From Phorcus lineatus (lineage: Eukaryota > Mollusca > Gastropoda > Trochida > Trochidae): a DNA stretch of 64,000 nucleotides. The notes below the pieces were generated by a model. It was not told where the DNA came from. It saw nothing but the letters and a program-made list of their open reading frames with translations, and did not search any database. This document shows positions 56,113 through 64,000 of the stretch, in pieces (within the stretch, counting starts at the first letter, position 1; every line of letters begins with the position of its first letter). The stretch spans positions 21,245,748 to 21,309,747 of the forward strand of contig OV121082.1 in the NCBI GenBank assembly GCA_921293015.1. Direction: 5' to 3'. A program made the translations under genes and the position numbers.

Positions 56113-56481
56113 TCATACACAAGAATATTGGCCTTTCACTTGGGTGTCCGAAGTTAGTAAAGATCGGGTGGATTTGTATTGCAGTGGGCTGTTTCGCACG
56201 AACATAAATTCACTGGTGACACCACCAATTTCGTCTACAGTAAACCATTTGTTTGAAGAAAGTAAGTAAACAAAAAAATAGTTTTTGATAGTGGCGCCAA
56301 ACAGAGACCTTTCCGAGTCACCCAGATACAGAAAACCCTTTGTTTCAAGATACTCTAGAAAGGCTGGATCTCTCAATACTCTGCTTGAAGAAGAAGATGA
56401 CTTACCACACTGATAAGATTCTTTCAAGGCACCCATTTCAGCTAGAGAAAACTCATTTGTTTGAAGAAGGAAACTAAACAT
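56113..56481 (-). CDS. 122-codon ORF in frame after the RhoGAP stop (possible extension or chance)
   Basis: Begins at an ATG two codons after the TAG of the RhoGAP ORF, in the same frame, and runs to 56113. It includes a six-Ser run and a stretch FLEYLETKGFLYLGDSERS. No known domain is certain. It could be a readthrough extension, an alternative spliced C-terminus (a GTATGG donor sits at 56500) or an ORF in the 3' UTR. A TCTCTAG acceptor and a GTAAGT donor inside it complicate reading it as plain coding sequence. Confidence 0.25.
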   Translation of the reverse strand: MFSFLLQTNEFSLAEMGALKESYQCGKSSSSSSRVLRDPAFLEYLETKGFLYLGDSERSLFGATIKNYFFVYLLSSNKWFTVDEIGGVTSEFMFVRNSPLQYKSTRSLLTSDTQVKGQYSCV

Positions 56482-56484
56482 AGC

Positions 56485-59400
56485 CTAGAGCTTTCCATAC
56501 CTCATCTGATACTGATGGAGCTGTGCCTGGAGACCAACCACACGCTCCACGGCTTCTGCCCTGTCGTTCTTCTCCTTAGTCAAACAGTTGTTTACTTTAG
56601 TAAACATCTCTTCTGTTGATGCTATTTTCTTCTCGTAAGCGTCCCTTTGTTTCTGGAGCTCAGTGACAAGATTCTTTACCCTGGCTTCGTACCGTGTCTT
56701 GGTGTTCACTAGCTCCAGCTTCAGGGCTTCAATCTGCATCTGCAGATGATCCACTGATGGCTGCACCTTTCCGTCTGCTTGTAATTTGTCTTCACTTGTT
56801 CCATTGGTTTGGAACAGATCAATTTCAGGTTTCTTGGCAAGAGCTTCTTTTATACTGTCAGTGAGAGTCTTGGAAGGATCTTCTGGCGTTTTTGCCTTCT
56901 CTGTGTCGCTATGACTACCAGGTCGGCGATCACTTATCCTCCTGCCCCGGACGACCTTTGACCTCCTCTTGGGAGGAATTGGACGATTTATGATATTGTT
57001 TGTGAGGGTGTCATTGCTATTGCCCGACTGAAAATAGTTGTCCTTGAATTTCAGAGGACTGGTTGGGGGCAGCTGAGAATGTCCTGGAGACTGGGACAGC
57101 TGATCAAACACCTCATCTGCAAACTGCAGGTCCAGAGAAGCCAGTTCATCCAGAGACGTGGGAGGAGCAGGCTTTGTAACAGCAGTCTGAGGGGTGAGGA
57201 CAGGGTTGGCGTCCATCGTGGACATCCTCAGAAGATCTGCCTCAGGGACATTACCGTCCTCCCGGTAGTCAAATGAGAACACGATGTCATAATAATTAAT
57301 GAACATGTAGGCAAGTTTCTGGGTCAAATCAGCAGTAACCATAAGCAGTTCGGGGTTGTCATCCATATGACGGATAATATTCGGACCGAACACGGTCGCA
57401 AGATTGTCAACAGTCATTTTATTGACATCTGAACGTTTGGCAACGTCATGCACAAAGTTGCATAGATATTTAAGTATTGTATAGTTATCCTTAGGTAACT
57501 CTGACATTGCATCTGCCAGTTCTAACACACATTGATGTCTGGCTTCCTCGTCCTTCTTCGCGTCGATGAAACGTAAAGCATGGTTCATGTACTTCTGGTA
57601 CAAGTTGCACGGAATGAGGGATTCTGGGAGTTCGCGGAGGAACATCTTGAGCAGCGAGGCGACACTGTTTACATCTGGCTCCAACACATCAAAATTGACA
57701 GTCTCTCCACAGTCAAACTTCTCCTTTAGGTCTCTGATTACTGTTGTTCTCCCTGGCAACCTGAAAAGGCAGATTGAATTGAGTTGTGTTGAAACTTAAA
57801 AATAGAGCCATGGGCTCTGTAGCTCATCAGACTTTTGATAGAAATAGGTGTTTGGGTTTAGACCATGGGGTCATGGGCAGTGTAGGAAAGATAGCCTGTC
57901 CCAACTTCCGAGTTATTCACAATCAAATAAAAAAGGCCCATTGCCCATTTGGGGTCAAGGGGTCACCGAACCTACAATTCAGAATCCCCATTGTCCAAGG
58001 AGTCTACACACAACTATTAAGCTATCAAGACCTTTTGGAACTGGAGAAGAAGATGAAAGTAGGATTTTTAGGTTTTGACCCCTGTGACCCCATTTGGGGT
58101 CATGGGGTCACCAAACCTACAATTTAGAATCCCCGTTGGCCAAGGAGTCTACACACACCTTTTCAGCTCTCTAGACCTTTTGGAACTAGGGAAAAAGATG
58201 AAATTAGGTTTTTTAGGTTTTGACCCCTGTGACCCCATTTGGGGTCATGGGGTCACCAAACCTACAATTTAGAATCCCCGTTGACCAAGGTGTCTACACA
58301 CACCTTTTCAGCTCTCTAGACCTTTTGGAACTGGAGAAGAAGATGAAAATAGGTTTTTCATGTTTTGACCCCTGTGACCCCATTTGGGGTTATGGGGTCA
58401 CCAAACCTTCAATTTAGAATCTCCAGTGCCCAAGGAGTCTACACACAACTATTCAGCTCTCTGGACCTTTTGGAACTGGTGAAGAAGATGAAAATAGGTT
58501 TTTCATGTTTTGACCCTTGTGACCCCATTTGGGGTCATGGGGTCACGAAATCTACAATTTAGAATCCCCATTTGCCAAGGAGTATGCACATAAAATTTCA
58601 GCTCTCTAGAGTCATTGGTTCTGGAGAAGAAGTCGAAAAAGTGAAAAGTTTACGGATGGACGGACGGACGGACGGATGGATGGACGGATGGACGGACGCC
58701 GGACGCCATGCCATGCCATAAGCCCATCGGGTCTTTCAGACCTGATGAGCTAAAAAGGAAACTGATTTGGCTTCTACTTTTAAAAAGAACAGTCCTATAA
58801 GGGTAGTTTTTTGGTATACTGTTTATAAAAGTATGTTACCTAGGGTAAGAGTTTGTTTGAATCAGATTTGTCAACTTGGTCAAAAAACACAACAATGAGA
58901 AGTGAAGCCATTCATTTACGCTTTGAGTATGAAAACCCTAGCTACAGCTTTAAAAGGCATTGTCGATTAGTCTTATAATTCATTTATATATGAGAGTAAA
59001 TTCTATCCATTAATATGATTTTATTGTTTTAATGTTCTTAAATAAGGAAAAGTAAACTTCAGTCAATTTTGACATGTCATTCCCAGAAAAAGCAAAATGG
59101 CAGACCAATTGTCGATAGGACAGACTCTTTAAACTTCATTTTTTATGCGAAGTCTGTGAATGGGGATGTACAGGGAAAGTGCAAATCAACAAATGTGACT
59201 CTAAAAGCAATGGAAAAGGGAGCTAACCCCTAATAATTGAAAACTGATTGCTTCCCTGAAATAAATGTTCCCTATTGATATAAATCATGGTGGTCACCTC
59301 ATTAATTTGAGTATAGATTTGCTTCATTATCATTGACCAAATTTGTTATAAAACTCCCATTTTGTAAGACACATGCAAGCACCTACCAGACTTCATAAAC

Positions 59401-61648
59401 AAATGGAGACAAACAAGTCTGAGAGTTATCTGTTCAAGTACCTGAAGATACCCTCCACTTCCAGTCCGTTGGCGTAGAGAAACTCCACACACTTCTCCAC
59501 AATGATGGGGATCTTCCTGCCATGTTTGTGACTGTAACGCATTGTCTCCTTCAGCGACTGACCAAATATGGCTGAAACATTAGATGTACGTGATTGTCCT
59601 TATATTTACAAGACATGTCTAATTATTAGTATTTATCAATAAGTTTAAATATAAAGTATCACATATCCACATATATATATATATGATGTTTTATTCATTC
59701 CGATGTGATGAAGAACAAAGAAAATATGCAAAATTGACTTTTACGTAAAAATTAACTCACCACTCTTGCCGCATTAAAAACCACAATGCTATTTACCAAT
59801 AGTGATATAATAACAGTTCTTCTTTCGGAAAAACATGCATAAGAAGCTCTCATAACAGAATTGCATTCGGCTAATCAACAGGATTCATTAAGTCATTAAA
59901 AACAGTTGAATACAGGATTGGCCACAACCTTAGTGAAATCAATATATATTCCTAGATCCATACCTATAAGTCTTTAATTTAACAGAAGGGAAATATATTG
60001 TTTTTGATTACATAAAATAATTCTTACATGATTTTTCATTTTCATGTGTATGAAAAAAAAACTTCAAAACATAAAGGAAACAAATTCCTCAACTCTGAAG
60101 CAATTGCTCATACATCCCCAGCTGGTGATGAAATCAATGAATGTCGTTTTCAATATCAACATACACAGTTTAGAAATTGATGTTTGTAGGTGTCAGTATG
60201 GAAATATGCAGCTCACATATCGACATGTACACACTCCTTAACATCAGCTGTTCTCTAAAGACATGAATCATTAATGACAAATTCTTTAAACTTTTTGTAA
60301 ATCAATCGCATTAATATTTGTCACCATGGTTATGGAAAGTTTGCTGTTTAAGCCAACTTGTGGCTCACATGTTTTCGAAACGAATTATACAATTCTTTTA
60401 TAAATTTTGAATTCATTATTCTTGTGAAAAAGTGCTAAAGTTTTCATTATATATACTCAACAAAATAAGTTGAAGTTTTCTTTACTGAGATATTCCAAAG
60501 TTTCTATGATGTTTAATTATTGAATATTTGGATTATAGTTAAACAGGTTATCTTTTCATTAATGTATAACATTTATACCTAAGTTCTAAGCAATCAGTTG
60601 GATATGGTATGTGTTTCCATTCTGCACAGATAGTCTAAACTTCACAAATGGGAGCTTTGAATTTAGTTCCTCAGTTATACCAATTTAAAGTTAATTGTTT
60701 ATCATGCGTTTTTGTTTTTTATGAAAGAAATTCAACAGTACACCCAAGTTTAGACACGTATGTTTATAATAATTGACACTAACACAAGATGAAATATATA
60801 ACTGAATGTAATATTTTTATTTGACTATTTAGATTTGACAATTAGGCAAAGAAGAGCATACGTCAGAACTTTTCAATTAATTTTCCCTTCCTTTTTTGAT
60901 TTGAGGTTATTTCTCACCTCCCCCTTTATCAGCGAAGAGAGCATATCTGATGGCCTTGATCCAGCGCTGGCGGTCAGCATCACTCCCGGCACACAGACTG
61001 ACCGTCTCCCCGGCCCCCGGGTCTCCCTTGTTACCTGCACAGAGGCATGGAACTTGGGAATCAGCATTATATTTAGGGGAAGTTGATTGAAAACAAACAG
61101 GACAATGATCCAGCCTGTTGGATAAATATACGCTGATGGAAAAGGGTGAGTTTAATATCAAAGAACACAGTTCACATAGCCAACCTGATTGAGATTTCTA
61201 CAGTTATATATATTCAGTCAACAGACTTTTGCACAGTCCAGTAGTGTGCAAGCACCTAAGTCATGTGCAAGCAACTTATTACTGTGCAGTTACCTTAGCA
61301 GGGTGCAAGCACCTTAGTAGTGTGCAAGCACCTCAGTAGTGTGCAAGCACCTTACAGTACCCAACCAGCTTAACATTAAAGAAGCGGATCACATGCCATA
61401 CCTGGTGTTAAATCAAAGTAGTACTTGTCTGTCTCCTCAGGATTGAAGGGTTGTTCCACCACGCGGTAGTTGCTGTCCGCGAGGAAGTACGAGGCTGATG
61501 CACGGGGATCGTCCTCACGATTAAACTGAAACAGCATCTTGTCAGAGAGACGGAAGTAGCGGTTGTGCCACGTCTTCATCATGCCCCCCTTCTTCTGCAG
61601 CCACCCCTGCACCTGGGTCTTGCAGGACGGGGGCGTGCTCGGCTCCAT
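56485..61648 (-). CDS. ARHGAP22/24/25-family Rho GTPase-activating protein (PH + RhoGAP + coiled coil, 589 aa)
   Basis: Accelerates GTP hydrolysis on Rho/Rac GTPases at membranes and the actin cytoskeleton. Exons in transcript order: 61648-61402, 61034-60918, 59571-59442, 57760-56485; GT-AG, phases close at 1770 nt. The PH domain is residues about 13-116 (VQGWLQKKGG, TWHNRYFRL, YYFDLTPG, RQRWIKAIRYALF). RhoGAP covers about 122-325: FGQSLKE, PIIVEKCVEFL, then GIFRLPG with the arginine finger at R165, and VNKMTVDNLATVFGPNIIR ending at 295. A Ser/Pro linker and a coiled coil (about 497-589) follow. Domain order and length match ARHGAP25/24/22, whose invertebrate members are usually single-copy, so no one vertebrate symbol is given. 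The chosen start is the first ATG in the PH exon; an acceptor at 61651-61652 means an upstream exon may add residues. The C-terminus may also vary (donor GTATGG at 56500). Confidence 0.92.
57801..58756. mobile_element. Non-autonomous element with internal 145-bp tandem array, in a RhoGAP intron
   Basis: TAGCTCATCAG at 57820-57830 and its complement CTGATGAGCTA at 58742-58752 mark inverted ends. Internally, units starting ACCAAACCTACAATTTAGAA begin at 57965, 58110, 58255, 58400 and 58545, exactly 145 bp apart, preceded by a degenerate unit. The right part has a GGAC/GGAT microsatellite (about 58650-58700) and GCCGGACGCCATGCC. The overlapping 65-codon frames are by-products of the array. I associate this style with molluscan repeats (from memory). 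Confidence 0.8.
57965..58640. repeat. 145-bp tandem repeat, about 4.6 copies
   Basis: Exact 145-bp spacing of five successive unit starts, with roughly 90 percent similarity by eye. Each unit contains TGACCCCATTTGGGGTCA, an almost perfect palindrome. Confidence 0.92.
61244..61358. repeat. About 20-bp minisatellite in a RhoGAP intron
   Basis: GTGTGCAAGCACCTTAGTA-like units are repeated about five times, the last three nearly identical. Confidence 0.85.
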
Positions 61649-61651
61649 GTC

Positions 61652-64000
61652 TGGAAAAACAATAACTTTATTCAAGCATTTGAATATTTGGAGTCGTACT
61701 TCAATTGTATTTGATAAGATTTGGAAGTGGTTCTATTGCGCATTCTCTTGCAAATGGAAAAGGACCTTTTTATGAATCTGCAGATGTATCACATAAATCA
61801 AATCTTGAAGATAGTAATCATAAGAAAAGCAAGATTCTCAGGATAACAACTTCTTTTCTTATTTTTCAGAGCATCTTGGATTTCTTATGCAACACGTTAC
61901 TGATGATTTTAAATATTCTGAAAAGGTAAGCTTTGAGAATGCAAACTGTTTCAAGTCATATTATTTCAAATATATGATTTCAGGGTAGGAGTAAGACAAT
62001 CTGGTGTGGACAATCTGAAACACTGTAAATTTTCTGCTGGTGATGTTCAAATTATATATTTTCAAGGGTATTACATAACCTAGTGATTGCATATAGATAG
62101 TATGTAAATGACAATCAAAAGATTTATGGGAAATAGTGGTTATATTTTCACAAATTATTTGAGAATTGAATAACAAAATCTAATAAGTCAATTCTTTCAA
62201 TTCTATTCTATGAAACAAAAGATATTCGAGTTCCTATTTAATGTCATAATGGAAATAAGAATAAATATCACACATAGATAACAGATTCTTCCTGTTTATG
62301 AACTTTCATAAAACTTTTGAGATAACGTTTGTAGAAGATTTTATGCATTGAAAAGCTTAAAGACTCATCCAAATAGGTATGAATTTGATTATAGAATCGA
62401 TTCAAGAGGATGAAAGAAGACAATCATCATATTCTGTCAGCAGAAGTTTTATGTTAGAAGGAAAGACGAAACATGCTTACAGAAGGTCGCGATGACATGC
62501 TTCAGATAAGACAACCAGTGATCACCTGTTCTTAAAGTTATATTCCATAAGAATGATATATACACATAAATAAATGGATATTTATATGCAAAATTGCTAA
62601 AATTATCTGAATAAAACAAAATAAACTTGGAATTGTTTTGGGATATGATAAATAGGTTTGAATCAAGTCATGCAACACACTATTGATTTATCAGATATAC
62701 TTTTTTTTAATATGAACCCTCATAGGTAACAAATATTGTCAAAATAAAAAAGACCAAAATTTAATTGGGCTTTCTTTTTATTATCATCAATGCATTAAGA
62801 ATAAAGCCAGGTAAAACAATAAGATACTTATCACAAAGTCTTTGTCCAGTCCAATTTGCTATCATTAATTAACATCTCACCTGATGAATTACCTATGCCA
62901 AGAGTACGGTAAAATCTTTTAGAGCTACCAATTGAATGTTTCGCCATCTAATCACAATCCTGGCGCCTCTAGCAAAGAGTCAAGCAAAGAGTCAAGCAAA
63001 GAAGGATTCTCAAAGACAACCACTCAGGAAAAATTTGCTCTCATTTAGCAGGAAAAAGGTTTAATATGTCAATCTAAGCCATCAGACTGGGTATCAAATG
63101 AAAAACTCCATCTTGTTTTACAAAGGATGACATCAACGCTTGTTATCTTGTGAAAAGTCATGTCGACATGATCAAATTCTTGCTGACTTGTATTTCAAAT
63201 ATTACAAGTATTGTGTGCAAATGAAAAAAAAATTCTGCAAAACCAAGAACCTATCAATAATGACATGTTGTAGAATTACATGGCAAACAAAGGATCGGAG
63301 GCTGTAGAATAAAGAAGGAAGATCAGGAAAGACAATTACCTGTGCATAGGAGATAATCTATATCGACAACTACCATAGAATGCAGGAAGAAATAGTGCTG
63401 TATCAGCACAATAAAAGGAGTGGAGTTCCAAGGTAATTCACTGAGGGGGTCATTTCGACATATTCTGAGCTGATTGGACCCTTAATAATGTTGACAGTAT
63501 CCTACTTATCAAAATGTTCAGGGACAACAAGCCAAAAAATGGGAAAATCATTAAGGGGAATAATATGCAATTTAATAATGCAAAATGGTTTTGTTTTTAA
63601 CAAGGAAAAAATATCAAAAACATAAGTTCAATAACAACTTTGCAATATATATGTCATTAATTCTTGTTCAACATAGTTTGACTAAATAAAAGCGGCAAAA
63701 TTATCAAGTTCTATGAATAACTGACCGACAAACATCTACTGCCTTAATTATGATTTAGAATGAAGAGGAAATCATTATGAAAGGGGAGAGCCAGCTACTA
63801 AGGAAGTGGACACAGAGCGTGGACACTGTGTACCTAACCTGACACTCGCGCTGAGGAAAAGGTTCTAGCTTCATTTCTCTGTGTTAACCAGGATTTAATG
63901 AAATAAGGGCTTTAATATACAACTACTTTTATAGTAGTGACGTTATATTGCTCCTCATTTCCCTATTACGATTTATTTTGATACAGAAAACAGTATTGGG
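61652..64000. other. Upstream region / first intron of the RhoGAP gene
   Basis: AT-rich, with no recognisable exon. A GC-richer patch at 63780-63880 (minus-strand CAG|GTTAGG donor-like) could hold a 5' UTR exon, but I cannot support it further. A 14-bp unit (AAGAGTCAAGCAAA) is repeated near 62972-63005. Confidence 0.35.

Larger units (their letters stand above)
52681..56484 (-). other. Probable long 3' UTR / downstream region of the RhoGAP gene
   Basis: No recognisable coding exon except the in-frame ORF immediately after the stop. A minus-strand AATAAA (TTTATT at 52705-52710) could end a transcript, but others are possible. A tandem repeat (about 53970-54290) and a SINE (54838-55118) lie inside. 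Confidence 0.3.

Noticed and set aside
58075-58562. Overlapping 65-codon ORFs with near-identical peptides
   Set aside because: They come from the 145-bp tandem repeat (not a multiple of three) inside a non-autonomous element.

Overview
This is a eukaryotic nuclear window: AT-rich, with GT-AG spliced genes, long introns and many short DNA transposons plus a tRNA-derived SINE. The gene families are animal ones (DDX46, GAR1, a PH-RhoGAP protein). The repeat types, namely a tRNA-SINE with a CTCACC-type tail, GGAC/GTCC-rich elements and elements ending in an 'agctcatcag' terminus, make a mollusc, probably a gastropod, my best guess. That placement is inference from memory of repeat styles, not from a search.

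Layout. (1) About 2.6-20 kb, + strand: a nine-coding-exon gene for a 1316-residue coiled-coil protein that I do not recognise. It carries a duplicated F-x-R-K-L-x-E-W-E-x-x-K motif and a basic C-terminus; a non-coding last exon at 24.5-25.6 kb may belong to it. (2) 22.4-22.9 kb: a small minus-strand ORF next to a CpG-bearing segment with CRE, AP-1 and E-box words, followed by a hAT-type MITE with target-site duplication. (3) 26.8-44.3 kb, - strand: the complete DDX46/Prp5 spliceosomal helicase gene, 21 coding exons, 1007 aa; every phase joins cleanly. (4) 45.6-49.2 kb, + strand: complete GAR1 (H/ACA snoRNP subunit), six coding exons, 224 aa, head-to-head with DDX46. (5) About 49.2-52.7 kb: intergenic repeats, including a SINE nested in an older element and a MITE bearing three CRE palindromes. 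(6) 56.5-61.65 kb, - strand: PH + RhoGAP + coiled-coil protein of the ARHGAP22/24/25 family; 61.65-64 kb is upstream or intronic sequence.

How the genes relate. DDX46 (U2 snRNP/branch-site step) and GAR1 (pseudouridylation of rRNA and snRNA, including U2) are both nuclear RNA-processing genes and share one divergent promoter interval. The other two genes look like cytoskeletal or signalling proteins. I found no CRISPR array, operon, rRNA, stand-alone tRNA gene or viral gene. The least-explained items are the unrecognised coiled-coil gene with its two possible 3' ends, the 122-codon in-frame ORF just after the RhoGAP stop, a decayed duplicate of a DDX46 exon end, and several TIR elements with readable target-site duplications.
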